NCBI RefSeq assembly: GCF_900156625.1
Contig: NZ_FTOB01000007.1
Span: forward strand, 62,001 to 126,000
Length of the DNA stretch: 64,000 bases
Direction of reading: 5' to 3'
Source: Zobellia uliginosa
Lineage (GTDB): Bacteria; Bacteroidota; Bacteroidia; Flavobacteriales; Flavobacteriaceae
Positions 36,721-47,197 of the stretch are shown in pieces. The notes below the pieces were generated by a model. It saw only the letters and a list, made by a program, of their open reading frames with translations, was not told the DNA's origin and ran no database searches. The position numbers and the translations under genes were made by a program. Each line of letters opens with the position of its first letter. Positions within the stretch are counted from its first letter, which is position 1.

Positions 36721-37343
36721 TAAGTACAACTTCTTACATTTTATAAAAAAACGCTGTTATATACGGCGTTTTTTTTGTCCCATACGAAGCAATTGCCAAT
36801 ACCCCTTCTCTAGGTAAATTTACTATTCGGAAACATAAACGTGAAATTTTGGTTCTATCCACGGTCCATTTCTCAATCCTAATGGCGAAGTACAAAAAAG
36901 AAACCGTTCCTGAGATGGTCTTATTTGATATATAGGGTATGTTTTTTTCAAGCATGTATAGGGAAACAATTTGATTTAATAAATAATGTAATACATATCT
37001 TACATATTTATGAAGTTTTTAACCTTTAAATAAAACTTAATGTTTTGTGAACAATACGACCTCCTATTTCAGCGATTTTCTCCACCTAGAACAAAATATA
37101 ACCTCAAACTGAAATATATATCCCCCCTGAAAATATAATCCAGCCGGTATATTTGGACGAGTTTACACTAAGAAAACAAGTTTCAGGATACCAATTTACC
37201 TACTGTGTTTCAAGATGGTAATGACTGTATAATCCGATGTCGTTCCATGATCCGAACGATTTTGATCTGTCTACTTAAAGTAAATCCACCAGTCCTTATT
37301 CGGCGAAAAGTTGAATACGATTTTTAACCAACCATTTGAAATT
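36721..37343. promoter_or_regulatory. Long intergenic region upstream of the double SusCD operon
   Basis: 623 bp with the GH97 terminator at its left end. The rest is AT-rich and should hold the promoter of the FISUMP-SusCD-SusCD operon. Three imperfect copies of an AAAATATAAtCC-like element occur at about 93-104, 112-123 and 130-141 past 37000, that is 37093-37103, 37112-37123 and 37130-37141, spaced 18-19 bp. No credible gene; the minus-strand frame at 36734-36955 overlaps the terminator and has no family features. Confidence 0.45.
36745..36776. terminator. Bidirectional terminator after GH97
   Basis: Stem of 10 bp (36745-36754 with 36766-36775), extended inward by a wobble and a GC pair to a 7-nt loop. 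A run of A lies on the left and a run of T on the right, 24 nt after the GH97 stop. Confidence 0.9.
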
Positions 37344-39209
37344 ATGAAGTACATAGAAAAAGTTTTAATGGTCATAAGTTTTGTGTCCGTAATCACACTT
37401 CTCTCATGTAACAACGATGATGAAGAAACCATCGAGCTTAGCGATCCGCGTATAAGCTTGAAGTCACCCGGTGATAAGAGTGATGGAATTGACATTGCCC
37501 CCACCTTTTCTTGGGAAGCTACCGATCCAATGCAAAAATCGTTGAAGTACGATTTTTATTTGGGACTAGATAGCACAAAGCTTTTCTCCCAAGCCAGTAA
37601 ATTGGAAGCCACGACTTATACCTTAACGGATTATAAGCTTCGTAAGGATAAAGTTTACTATTGGCAGGTGCATGCCGATAACGGCAGCGATAGGGCGGCC
37701 AGTGAGATTTGGAGTTTTAGTAGTATTCCTGCTCCGGATGCACCGGTTCTCGACGGCCCTTCCGATGACATCTTTGTACGTGACCAGCTAGAGTTTACAT
37801 GGCAAGAGGTGGTTGCGGGTGAAGGGGAGGAGCTACAGTATCAGGTTTTCTTTGGAAAAACAAATCCTCCTAAGGAAAAGGTCGCTACCACAAAGGAACT
37901 GGCCTATTCCATGGACCCTATCGACCTTGAGGTCGGTGAGGTGTATTATTGGCAGGTCAAGGTTTCCGACCTTATAAATGATTCTGCAAGTGAAGTCCGT
38001 ATGTTCAAAAAATTAAAACCAGGGGCACCCGACGAGCCTATGGCAACTTCTCCGGAACACAAAAGCGGACAATATTCGAGTAATATCACCCTTAAGTGGA
38101 ATGAGGCCCCAGATCCTGAAAATGATGCGGTTACGTACACGGTTTTTCTCGATGAGGTTTCTCCCCCAAATGTAAAACTGGGCGAAAATATTTCTGCGAC
38201 CCAGATTGATGCAGAAGGTTTGGAAATAAACAAACCCTACTACTGGCGTATTGAGGCTAGCGATCCCATGGGGAACACTACCGAATCTTCGGTATTCAGT
38301 TTTACTATTTTAAATGCTGGCGCCCCAGGGGCACCTATAGTTCAAGATCTTGCGGTAAACGGGGTCTTTTCTTTAGATGAATCGCTCGTATGGGCAAAAG
38401 CAGACGGGGCGGTGGCTTACGATGTCTATATAGATACGGTCTATCCGCCATTGAATAAAGTGGCCGATGGCCTTACGGAAACGGAGTATAAAGTACCAAA
38501 TAGTGATATACCGAGTGATATAACGGATGTGAGGACTTACTACGCCGTAGTGGTTGCAAAAGATGCCGATGGCAATGAATCGAGCTCGGTGCCTTTACAG
38601 TTCACACCTCAAATGACAGGCTCCATTAGAGATGCTCGGGGCGATGAGGTAAACCATTACGAATGGGTAAGGGTAGGCACACAGGTTTGGATGTCGCAAA
38701 ACTTGAGGGCAACCCGCTTTACCGATGGTGAAAAAATAAATCAACTAGGACTTAATGAATTGGTAAAAGATGACGTCAACGCTCTTTATTACAACGAACA
38801 TCCCGCTGTGGACGGGTTTCCATCGAATTGGGTGAACACCTACGGTCGAGTGTATTCTTGGTGGGTGGTAGAAAGTGCCATTGCACCGGAAGGATGGCAT
38901 GTTATGAAACCTTCGGATATAAATACATTAAAGGCGTATGCGGGTCATCCTAGAAACCTTTTAAGCGAATGGCATGACGGTGGGGCCAATATTTATGGAC
39001 TCAATTATGAAACGGCAGGATGGCGCTATCCTTCATCGAACGACTTTGTTGAAGGCTTTAGGGTACCTCTAGAACAGTCAAGGGCCAATCTTTGGGTCAA
39101 CAATGGAAACTACGGTGTTTGGGAGCTGAACGCGAGCTACAATAATACTTTCAGATATTTTGACTACCACTCAGGGATGATGTTCGGGATACGATTGGTA
39201 AAAGACTGA
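37344..39209 (+). CDS. Surface lipoprotein with Fn3-like repeats and a C-terminal FISUMP domain
   Basis: Probable surface glycan-binding lipoprotein of 621 residues. I choose the ATG at 37344 over the upstream TTG at 37311 because it starts the signal peptide, with lipobox LLSC (Cys22) and acidic CNNDDEE after it. Residues about 35-430 hold four Ig/Fn3-like repeats ending in related strands YYWQVHADN, YYWQVKVSD, YYWRIEASD and TYYAVVVAKD. Residues about 440-620 form a Fibrobacter succinogenes major paralogous (FISUMP) domain: VRVGTQVWMSQNLRATRFTD, YGRVYSWWVVESAIAPEGWH and FGIRLVKD. It is first in the operon, 39 nt before susC, a place where surface glycan-binding proteins are often found. FISUMP function is unknown. 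Confidence 0.88.
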   Translation: MKYIEKVLMVISFVSVITLLSCNNDDEETIELSDPRISLKSPGDKSDGIDIAPTFSWEATDPMQKSLKYDFYLGLDSTKLFSQASKLEATTYTLTDYKLRKDKVYYWQVHADNGSDRAASEIWSFSSIPAPDAPVLDGPSDDIFVRDQLEFTWQEVVAGEGEELQYQVFFGKTNPPKEKVATTKELAYSMDPIDLEVGEVYYWQVKVSDLINDSASEVRMFKKLKPGAPDEPMATSPEHKSGQYSSNITLKWNEAPDPENDAVTYTVFLDEVSPPNVKLGENISATQIDAEGLEINKPYYWRIEASDPMGNTTESSVFSFTILNAGAPGAPIVQDLAVNGVFSLDESLVWAKADGAVAYDVYIDTVYPPLNKVADGLTETEYKVPNSDIPSDITDVRTYYAVVVAKDADGNESSSVPLQFTPQMTGSIRDARGDEVNHYEWVRVGTQVWMSQNLRATRFTDGEKINQLGLNELVKDDVNALYYNEHPAVDGFPSNWVNTYGRVYSWWVVESAIAPEGWHVMKPSDINTLKAYAGHPRNLLSEWHDGGANIYGLNYETAGWRYPSSNDFVEGFRVPLEQSRANLWVNNGNYGVWELNASYNNTFRYFDYHSGMMFGIRLVKD

Positions 39210-39248
39210 TCTCAATTATAAAAGAAGCATTTTCAAAACGAATAACCT

Positions 39249-42200
39249 ATGAAATTCAAACTAATAATCTGTATCATCACTGCTGCTATTTCCATGCAGG
39301 TAATATGTGCTCAAACCATTGAGGTCTCTGGTCAGGTCACCGATGAAACGGGACAGCCTCTTTTGGGTGCAAATGTCATTGTAAAGGGTACTTCCAAAGG
39401 AACCGTAACCGACTTCGATGGAAACTATAGTATTAAAGTCGGGCCTAATGATAAGCTTACTTTTACTTATATCGGTTTCATTGCCAAAGAATATAGCGTT
39501 GACGGAAAATCCGTAATCGATGTAAGCTTATTGCCAGAGGCACAAAGCTTAGACGAAGTTGTAGTCATTGGTTATGGCACGCAAAAAAAGAGCAATATCG
39601 TCGGGGCCGTATCCGATGTTTCGGGAAAGGATTTAGTAAGCACGGGTATCACCAACCTCTCTCAGGTAATACAAGATAGGCTTCCGGGGGTGTTTACCCA
39701 AATCAATACGGGGCAACCTGGTGCCGACGACGCTAAGATAACCGTTCGAGGGGTGTCAAGTTTTAATGGGGATAACTCTCCGTTGATTCTGGTCGATGGA
39801 GTGGAAGCTGCCGGTGGGTTTTCGCAATTGGATCCGGGGGAGATTTCTTCCATATCGGTATTAAAAGATGCCTCATCAACCGCTATTTATGGGGTTCGAG
39901 GTGCCGACGGGGTTATTTTGATTACAACAAAAAGAGGGTCGATAGGGGCGCCTAAAATTAGTGTGGCCGGAGGTATTACGGCCAAAGTATTGACCGATAT
40001 ACCTGACCAGCTTGGGTCTTACGACGTATTGACCCTCGGGCAAGAATCCATAAAAAATTCAGGCTTTTACGACGGATTAAGGTCGCAACGGTATATCGAT
40101 ACTTTTCTTGATCCTGATCGTGACCCCTATGCCTATCCTGATATTGACTGGTACGATGCCCTCATACGGGATGTTGGATGGGAAAGCAATGCCCGTATCA
40201 ACGTTTCCGGAGGAACGGATTTTGTCAAGTATTTTACATCCTTCAGTGTGAACCATGTTGGGGATATCGTAAAAACGGAAGAATCAAACGGTTATTACAG
40301 TCCTGAATTTTCATACGACAAGTATAACTTTAGAACGAACCTAGATTTCAACCTTACCAAGACCACGACCTTAAAAACAGATATTTCAGGGCGATCGGAA
40401 TTGCGGAAAACACCGAACACCGAGGTTGCGGCCGATCAATTTAGTAATGTATTCAAATTTATAGATCAGGCCACGCCTTATCTGTTCCCCTTGTATTACC
40501 CTGAAGAATTCGTAGCGTCCCATCCGGATCCTTTGGCGCCTAACCAAGGGGGTATACGTTTAGCGGCCGCAGGGGCCGAGGTACCGTATCAAGCTAATGC
40601 ATACAATGCTTTGAATTACTCAGGGATGCGTAAGTTCAGAAGGGATGTGGTGGATATACAAATAGGTCTTACCCAAAAACTGGACTTTATCACTAAGGGG
40701 CTGTTGCTCTCGGGACGGTTTAATTACAGTACCGCCTACGAATATGAAAAAAGGGAAGGTTGGAACGTAAGTGAATGGCTTTATGATGCCGAACGCGATC
40801 AATGGAGGGAGCAATCAGGACAAAACTATAATTCTTCCGATCTTGACTTTCACAGTACGGGAGGTGAAAACTACAAGAGTAGTATTCGAAACATCTATTA
40901 CGAGGCCAAGTTAGACTATCATCGTCAGTTCGGTTCGCATAATGTAGGCTTTGTAGGGGTTTTTAACCGTAATGAAAGACGTTTAAGCGCTACAGATTTG
41001 CCGTATTTCGGTGAGGACTGGGTCGGTAGGGCCAACTATGATTATAAGCAGCGCTATATATTCGAAGTTAGTGCGGGTTATAATGGATCTGAAAAATTTG
41101 CCCCGGGAAAACGCTTTGGTTTCTTTCCTGCAGCGGCTATTGGTTGGAACATCGCCAAAGAACCTCTTATAGAAAAGAACCTGCCTTGGTTAGATGATTT
41201 TAAAGTGCGTTACTCGTATGGGGAAACGGGCAATCAAAAGAACTCTCCCCGATTTCTGTATTTAGGTGGTTGGGATGAAGTCTCCAGTAAGTGGGGTTAT
41301 ATGAGGTTCGGTCTACCCGCGGCTAACGAGGCACCGAGGTATGGAGAGGTCAAGATAGCCAACCCGAATGCAACTTGGGAAACCGCCTATAAACAGAATT
41401 TAGGCTTTGATGTTGCCCTGTTAAGTAACGACCTTACCTTGGCCGTTGATCTCTATAAGGAAAGGAGAGAGGGTATTTTATTATCCAATCCCGTTCCATC
41501 GTATTACCACCCGGGATTCGGTTCCCTTGGTAAAGTTGGACTTCCCCCTATTAACCAGGGTAAGTCTAAAAACCAAGGTATTGAAGTGGTCTCTAATTAT
41601 AGTCACTTGACCCCAAGTGGATTCAGGTATTCCTTAGGAGGTAACTTTACCATTGCCGATAGCCGGATCGTCTACCGGGCCGATAAGGCGCTCACACCTG
41701 ATTACCAAAAACAACAAGGCAAGCCCATTGGTTGGATCAGTGGGTATCAGACCAACGGCTATATCAATAATTTCGAACAGGCCGTTAACGCACCTGCTAT
41801 TAGTGGAGGCAATGCACCAGGAAATTATTTTTACTCTGATTTCAATGGTAACGGAGAAATTGAGGCCAATGATAATGTCCCGATGGAAGAGACGAATCAG
41901 CCTTTCATTCTGTATGCATTTAATACCAATTTGTCATATAAAGGTATTGACCTCGGTGTGCGTTTCTTCGGAAAGGATGGTGTAGCGTATTCGACCAATA
42001 AATACTATCCAAACTTTGACCAACACCTTTTAGAGGCTAAAACCGTGCATTTGGATCGTTGGTCCCCTGAGAACCAAGATGCACAATTTCCGGCTTTTTC
42101 CAATGCAGGCGAACGATTTTATAGAAAACGTAGTGATGCCAATGTATTGAGTACCGCCTATTTAAAGCTTCAGAACGTAACGCTCGGTTACACTTTGGAA

Positions 42201-42383
42201 TCTGCTTACCTACAGCGCTTGTTACGCATTCAGCGTATGAAGTTCAATCTATCCGGTCAAAACCTATATACCTGGTCCGATGTTCCTTTTGGGGACCCTG
42301 AAGGGGGGAATGGACTATCCGGAGGTTATGGGGCCTATCCCCTCGTAAAGAGATACATTTTTACCCTAAATATCGATTTCTAA
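39249..42383 (+). CDS. SusC/RagA family TonB-dependent transporter, first of tandem pair
   Basis: Outer-membrane importer of 1044 residues with signal peptide ending at ICAQ, carboxypeptidase-like domain (EVSGQVTDETGQPLLGANVI; GTVTDFDGNYSIKV), TonB box-like DEVVVIGYG at 102-110, plug (VIQDRLPGVFTQINTGQPGA; LILVDGVEAAGG; IYGVRGADGVILITTKRG) and barrel ending in Phe (LNIDF). No STN domain, so regulation is by a separate sensor, probably the HTCS at 50163-54251. Followed after 9 nt by its SusD. Confidence 0.96.
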   Translation: MKFKLIICIITAAISMQVICAQTIEVSGQVTDETGQPLLGANVIVKGTSKGTVTDFDGNYSIKVGPNDKLTFTYIGFIAKEYSVDGKSVIDVSLLPEAQSLDEVVVIGYGTQKKSNIVGAVSDVSGKDLVSTGITNLSQVIQDRLPGVFTQINTGQPGADDAKITVRGVSSFNGDNSPLILVDGVEAAGGFSQLDPGEISSISVLKDASSTAIYGVRGADGVILITTKRGSIGAPKISVAGGITAKVLTDIPDQLGSYDVLTLGQESIKNSGFYDGLRSQRYIDTFLDPDRDPYAYPDIDWYDALIRDVGWESNARINVSGGTDFVKYFTSFSVNHVGDIVKTEESNGYYSPEFSYDKYNFRTNLDFNLTKTTTLKTDISGRSELRKTPNTEVAADQFSNVFKFIDQATPYLFPLYYPEEFVASHPDPLAPNQGGIRLAAAGAEVPYQANAYNALNYSGMRKFRRDVVDIQIGLTQKLDFITKGLLLSGRFNYSTAYEYEKREGWNVSEWLYDAERDQWREQSGQNYNSSDLDFHSTGGENYKSSIRNIYYEAKLDYHRQFGSHNVGFVGVFNRNERRLSATDLPYFGEDWVGRANYDYKQRYIFEVSAGYNGSEKFAPGKRFGFFPAAAIGWNIAKEPLIEKNLPWLDDFKVRYSYGETGNQKNSPRFLYLGGWDEVSSKWGYMRFGLPAANEAPRYGEVKIANPNATWETAYKQNLGFDVALLSNDLTLAVDLYKERREGILLSNPVPSYYHPGFGSLGKVGLPPINQGKSKNQGIEVVSNYSHLTPSGFRYSLGGNFTIADSRIVYRADKALTPDYQKQQGKPIGWISGYQTNGYINNFEQAVNAPAISGGNAPGNYFYSDFNGNGEIEANDNVPMEETNQPFILYAFNTNLSYKGIDLGVRFFGKDGVAYSTNKYYPNFDQHLLEAKTVHLDRWSPENQDAQFPAFSNAGERFYRKRSDANVLSTAYLKLQNVTLGYTLESAYLQRLLRIQRMKFNLSGQNLYTWSDVPFGDPEGGNGLSGGYGAYPLVKRYIFTLNIDF

Positions 42384-42392
42384 AAAACAATA

Positions 42393-44177
42393 ATGATGAA
42401 ATATAACTATATACTACTCATACTCTCTATAGTCATATTGGTAGGCTGTGAGGATTATCTTGATAGACGAGACGAGAACTCAAGTTTTCTGACAGAGGAA
42501 GATATCTGGAGGGACAAAAACAAAATCAACGGTATGGCCTTTAGGCTTTACGATACCATGGAGTGGTTTTTCGAAAGCCGATATGATTATAATGGAAGAC
42601 AAAGTGCCGGAGGTGGAAAAAACTACGGAAACAGTTGCCAGTTTTCGGGAGAAGTACTCAATACCAGAAGTGTAGGGGGAAATGATAAAGTGATGCGGGG
42701 AGATTGGGTGGCCGCCGTAAACGAGAGTTTTGCAAATCCTGATTTCCAAATGGCCTGGGAAGATATGTGGGAGGCCGTATACGTTTCAAATTCAATTCTA
42801 TATGGTATTGATGATGTAACCTCCGACGTAATGACCAAGGAAGAGAAAAATCAAGTAAAAGGGGAAGCCTTTTTGTTTAGGGCCTTGGGCTACCATGAGC
42901 TTTCCAAACGTTGGGGTGCCATGCCTTATATTAAGGAGAAAATATTTCCAGAAACCGATTTAAATCTACCAAGGCCTACATACAAGCAACAGATTACCGA
43001 TATCGTCGCCGATTGTGATTCGGCAATTGCATATTTGCCCAAGGTCAGTTATTTGAATGATCCGGTTATGATGGGGAGAATGGGCAAGGCAGCGGCTATG
43101 GCACTTAAGTCAAGGGCGCTGACTACGGCAGCAAGTCCTAATTACACATTGAACAATGAAAGTGATACCGAATTATGGGAAAAAGCGGCCCAAGCGGCGT
43201 GGGATTTGATCAAACTTTCGGAGACAAGTGATAAAGTGGGCCTTTATCAAGGGGATTACAACCATATTTTCCATACTGAACCGGGCACCATAGAAGGGGT
43301 TTGGCCCCGCTATTACGAACCTTCTCGACCCAGTGCCAATTTATACTTCCATACTTGGCTTTGGATCAATATCGGAGGGTACGCCGGGCTAAGTCCTACT
43401 CAAGAACTGGTAGACCTCTACGAAACCGCCGATGGATGGCCGATTACGGATTCCCGATCGGGGTATGATGACCAAAATCCATATGACAATAGAGACCCTA
43501 GGTTTTACAAGAATATATTGTATCACGGCAGTACTTGGTCAAAACTATCAGAAAATGAAACCATTGATATGCGAACCGATCCTTTAGGGGTTGACCGTAC
43601 CACTCCCAATGGGGCCGATTTTGGAAACTCAAAAACAGGCTACTTGGTTCGAAAAATGTTGCCGGATAAATGGAATAAGAAAAAATATGACGACAGCAAG
43701 TACCTTAATGCGCCCTATATAAGAATGGCAGAAATATACCTTAACTACGCTGAAGCGGTCAATGAGGCCTATAAGAACCCGAATGCGACCGTACCGGGGT
43801 CCAGTCTTACGGCAGTTGGGGCTTTGAATGCCGTTCGTAATAGAGTGGGTATGGCAGATGTTCGACCGGAATTCACTACCGATTATGCCGTTTTTCAAGA
43901 GCGGGTAAGAAATGAGTTTCAGGTAGAGCTGTGTTTCGAATACCATATCTGGTTCGATTTGATCCGTTGGAGAATCGCTCATGAAAAGCTGGACAATTAC
44001 AATTTTCATGGCGTAAAAATTATCGATGACGCCAGTGCGCCCACGGGTGTGCGATTCGAAAGATTTGAAATACCTATAGAGAGACGTTTTGAAGAGAAAC
44101 ATTACCGCTACCCACTTCGATTAGGTGATTTACAGATTTTTGAACTCCCAGAAATGAAACAAAACCCAGGCTGGTAG
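42393..44177 (+). CDS. SusD/RagB family lipoprotein, first of tandem pair
   Basis: 594-residue surface lipoprotein, at the long end for the family. The lipobox is LVGC (Cys19), followed by EDYLDRRDENS. Helical segments NQVKGEAFLFRALGYHELSK and GKAAAMALKSRALTTAASPN, and C-terminal IRMAEIYLNYAEAVNEAYKN, LNAVRNRVGMADV and ELCFEYHIWFDLIRWRIAHE identify it. It belongs with the SusC immediately upstream. The next gene begins 1 nt after the stop by one ATG or 25 nt by the preferred one. Confidence 0.95.
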   Translation: MMKYNYILLILSIVILVGCEDYLDRRDENSSFLTEEDIWRDKNKINGMAFRLYDTMEWFFESRYDYNGRQSAGGGKNYGNSCQFSGEVLNTRSVGGNDKVMRGDWVAAVNESFANPDFQMAWEDMWEAVYVSNSILYGIDDVTSDVMTKEEKNQVKGEAFLFRALGYHELSKRWGAMPYIKEKIFPETDLNLPRPTYKQQITDIVADCDSAIAYLPKVSYLNDPVMMGRMGKAAAMALKSRALTTAASPNYTLNNESDTELWEKAAQAAWDLIKLSETSDKVGLYQGDYNHIFHTEPGTIEGVWPRYYEPSRPSANLYFHTWLWINIGGYAGLSPTQELVDLYETADGWPITDSRSGYDDQNPYDNRDPRFYKNILYHGSTWSKLSENETIDMRTDPLGVDRTTPNGADFGNSKTGYLVRKMLPDKWNKKKYDDSKYLNAPYIRMAEIYLNYAEAVNEAYKNPNATVPGSSLTAVGALNAVRNRVGMADVRPEFTTDYAVFQERVRNEFQVELCFEYHIWFDLIRWRIAHEKLDNYNFHGVKIIDDASAPTGVRFERFEIPIERRFEEKHYRYPLRLGDLQIFELPEMKQNPGW

Positions 44178-44202
44178 TATGTTAATAATAAAAGATCTAA
44201 CA

Positions 44203-47181
44203 ATGAAAAAACTACGACCCATATATCTAGTAATCACTGCTCTGTTGTGGTTAAGCACCCATAAGGGTATGGCTCAAGATACAAGTGAACTATTTGAGGT
44301 TTCGGCCACACTATTGAACCAGGCCGGTGAGGTGTGCGATAAAGCGACAATAATGGCTTCTAACTCAAAAAATAGAACATTTACCGACCTTAATGGCGTT
44401 TTTAGCATACGTACGAACAAGGAAGATGTACTGGTTATTTCGGCTTCAGGGTTTGAAAGGACTACAGTGAACGTAACGAACGGTCAACTCGAAAGTACTT
44501 CGATCATTCTTAAGGAATGGGGCACTATTGATGCAGATCGCAAAATTAGTGTGGCTTATGGAGATTTGCCCTTCGAACGGATTACGGGTTCGGTTGAACG
44601 CATTACAGGAGACGAGTTGAGTGATTATCCTACCACATTTGTGCAAGAGGCTTTGGCAGGAAGGTTGTCAGGACTCACTTCCAATTACGGATCGGCTTCT
44701 CCTGAAGTAGAAAACTTTAGCAATAGCGTTCGCGGTGCGGGTGTTGGTGAGGTGTATTTGGATGGAATACCGTCAAACCTGGTGTTGACCTCGGGAGAGG
44801 TTGACAATATCGTATTGGCCAAGGATTATGGAAGCTCGTTCCTGTACGGAATTACCGCAGCACCCGGGGCCATGATCGTAAAGACAAAGAAAGGTTTGAA
44901 GGGAGATCGCTCTATTAAGTTTAAAGTGCGTAGAGGGGTACGGACACCGACATTTCTGCCTGAAATGATGAACGCCCAAGATTATGCGAAAAACTATAAC
45001 CAAGCTTTGGCGAACGATGGTATATCTCCCATATATAATCAAAATACAATAGATGCATATACCAACAAAAGGGATACCGTAAGGAATCCCAACCAAGATT
45101 ACCATAAGAAATTTGCCAGCGATTTGGCGAACTACAGACATATTACGGGGGAATTTTCGGGAGGAAACGAAATCACCCAGTATTTTTCGCATTTGGGGTA
45201 TTATACTACCGATGGGATTGAAAGTGAAGGCGATGGAAGAAAATTGTCGCGACTACGCCTGAACAACAACCTTCAGATAAAGGTAAGCGACTTTGTTTCG
45301 GTGGATCTTGGAATAGGGGGGAGCTTCAACAAAAGAAAGGCGCCCCTTATGAGTGGCGACGATGCCTTCAATACAATGTATCAATATCCCGCAAACGCAT
45401 TGCCGTTTAAGATCAATGATTCTATTTATGCAAGAAACCCCGAGTATGGCACCAACTTGTTGGTCAATCTGGCACATGGATCCATTATAGAAGATACCAG
45501 AAGGGACGCCAATGCCAGGCTTGGTCTAAACTTTGATTTGTCGACCTTGGCCAAAGGGTTGAGTTTTAGTAGTCTGGTAGGGCTTTATAGCTATAACAAC
45601 CTTTCAAAGCGGTTAGACCCAACGGTCGATATGGCCGAGCCTTTTTTTACCAAAACACTCACGGGACAAGATACTTTGGTTTTAAGAAATTATACCAAGG
45701 GAGCGACCGATACAGGGTGGGCCAAATTAGGAGATCGGGTCGACCGAAACCAATTCATAAAAGCGGCCTTCAATTACGATAGAAGTTTTGGAGACCATCA
45801 TGATTTGACCGCCGATTTGGTTTATACCAAGGAAAGCAAAAGCGGTAGCCAATTAGGACAGGAAGAACACTATAGGAATATTGGTTTTAGGGCCAATTAT
45901 TTAATGGCTAAAAAATATGTGTTCGAAGGAAATTGGATGAACTCGGCGGTACGACAATTACAAAAAAAGCAACGCCGTACGATTACCTATGCCACGGGTG
46001 TAGCCTGGTTGGCCCACAAGGAAAATTTCTTGAAGAATGCTCAATGGTTGGATTTTCTTAAGCTAAGGGCGAATTACGGTATGCAAGGGCGTCCTGTTGG
46101 CCAGTTTTTTCTAGAAGATGATCAATATAGCGGATCAGGTGCCGGAACCTTCGGTGTCGTAGGGGCCACCTCTTCATCTGGGGGATATCGTCGCGTATTT
46201 ACGGGAGCCGATGACATTGTAATGCCGAAACAGGAATACCTTAACGTAGGTTTCGATTTTCAGATGTTCAAGCATAAGTTGAACGGACAGATCAATTATT
46301 ATAACATACGTAACTACGACGAGTTGGTGGTTCCGAACAACCTATACGCCCTATTGGCGGCAAATGACGATTACCTGCCCTATATTAACTTTTCCGACAA
46401 TGAGAGAAAAGGCTTCGACGGAAGTATAAGCTATCGAAAGAAACTTGGCGATTTTCGCTTTTCCATTGGTGCAAATGCCATGTATAACACCACATATGTA
46501 ACCAAATCCAACTCGATTGATTATCCTGAAGAAGCAAGAAATCAAATGGGCAATCAAGGAGGTCGTATCATTGGTTTGGAAGCCGATGGAATTTTTCAGA
46601 ATCAAGCGGAAATAGACGCCGCCGTACCTTCAAAATTCGGCGAGGTAAAACCAGGGGACATCCGATATAAAGATTATAATGGAGACGGTACCATAGATGA
46701 AAAAGACTACCATGAAATAGGACGCTCACCAAGATTGTCCTATGGTTTGAACTATGGTATGAAATATAAAAACTGGGCCTTTAGCCTGCACGGCGACGGT
46801 GTGGCCGGAGGAAGCTTCAATGACGGACTCTATTGGAACAGGGGAACAAATGCCTATGCTCAAGAATTGTCGAAAAGCTGGCCGGCTACCAATGAATTGC
46901 CAAGGTTGACCACACTGTCTAACAGTAACAACTACAGGAATTCTACATTTTGGTTAAAAGACGCCTCGTATTTCAATGTCAGGAGCATTACGTTGGAGTA
47001 TACGATTCCACAAAATTTAATTCAAAAATCGTTTATCAAGGAAATTACGTTTTTCACTTCGGGCAAAAACCTCTTTGTCTTATCATCGGTTAAAGACCGC
47101 TATATGCCAAGTCCTAATAAGGGATATTCACAGTACCCGGTATTGAAATCGTATGAAGTGGGGTTAGAAGTATCCTTTTAA
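44203..47181 (+). CDS. Divergent SusC-like TonB-dependent transporter, second of tandem pair
   Basis: 992 residues from the ATG at 44203, which begins a clean signal peptide (MKKLRPIYLV, cleavage near MAQ); the ATG at 44179 would add eight residues. The carboxypeptidase-like domain is recognisable but divergent (ATLLNQAGEVCDKATIMASN; FTDLNGVFSIR). The usual DEVVVxGYG stretch is reduced to RKISVAYG near 113-120, and the plug signature reads FLYGITAAPGAMIVKTKKG rather than the common IYGSRGANGVV form. The barrel is normal in length and ends in Phe (GLEVSF). It is clearly SusC-like, but its energy-coupling region is atypical. It is paired with the SusD starting 17 nt later. Confidence 0.93.
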   Translation: MKKLRPIYLVITALLWLSTHKGMAQDTSELFEVSATLLNQAGEVCDKATIMASNSKNRTFTDLNGVFSIRTNKEDVLVISASGFERTTVNVTNGQLESTSIILKEWGTIDADRKISVAYGDLPFERITGSVERITGDELSDYPTTFVQEALAGRLSGLTSNYGSASPEVENFSNSVRGAGVGEVYLDGIPSNLVLTSGEVDNIVLAKDYGSSFLYGITAAPGAMIVKTKKGLKGDRSIKFKVRRGVRTPTFLPEMMNAQDYAKNYNQALANDGISPIYNQNTIDAYTNKRDTVRNPNQDYHKKFASDLANYRHITGEFSGGNEITQYFSHLGYYTTDGIESEGDGRKLSRLRLNNNLQIKVSDFVSVDLGIGGSFNKRKAPLMSGDDAFNTMYQYPANALPFKINDSIYARNPEYGTNLLVNLAHGSIIEDTRRDANARLGLNFDLSTLAKGLSFSSLVGLYSYNNLSKRLDPTVDMAEPFFTKTLTGQDTLVLRNYTKGATDTGWAKLGDRVDRNQFIKAAFNYDRSFGDHHDLTADLVYTKESKSGSQLGQEEHYRNIGFRANYLMAKKYVFEGNWMNSAVRQLQKKQRRTITYATGVAWLAHKENFLKNAQWLDFLKLRANYGMQGRPVGQFFLEDDQYSGSGAGTFGVVGATSSSGGYRRVFTGADDIVMPKQEYLNVGFDFQMFKHKLNGQINYYNIRNYDELVVPNNLYALLAANDDYLPYINFSDNERKGFDGSISYRKKLGDFRFSIGANAMYNTTYVTKSNSIDYPEEARNQMGNQGGRIIGLEADGIFQNQAEIDAAVPSKFGEVKPGDIRYKDYNGDGTIDEKDYHEIGRSPRLSYGLNYGMKYKNWAFSLHGDGVAGGSFNDGLYWNRGTNAYAQELSKSWPATNELPRLTTLSNSNNYRNSTFWLKDASYFNVRSITLEYTIPQNLIQKSFIKEITFFTSGKNLFVLSSVKDRYMPSPNKGYSQYPVLKSYEVGLEVSF

Positions 47182-47197
47182 AATAAAACCATCAACA

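Noticed and set aside
36734-36955. 73-codon minus-strand frame after the GH97 gene
   Set aside because: Its 3' end runs through a bidirectional terminator hairpin and it has no family features.
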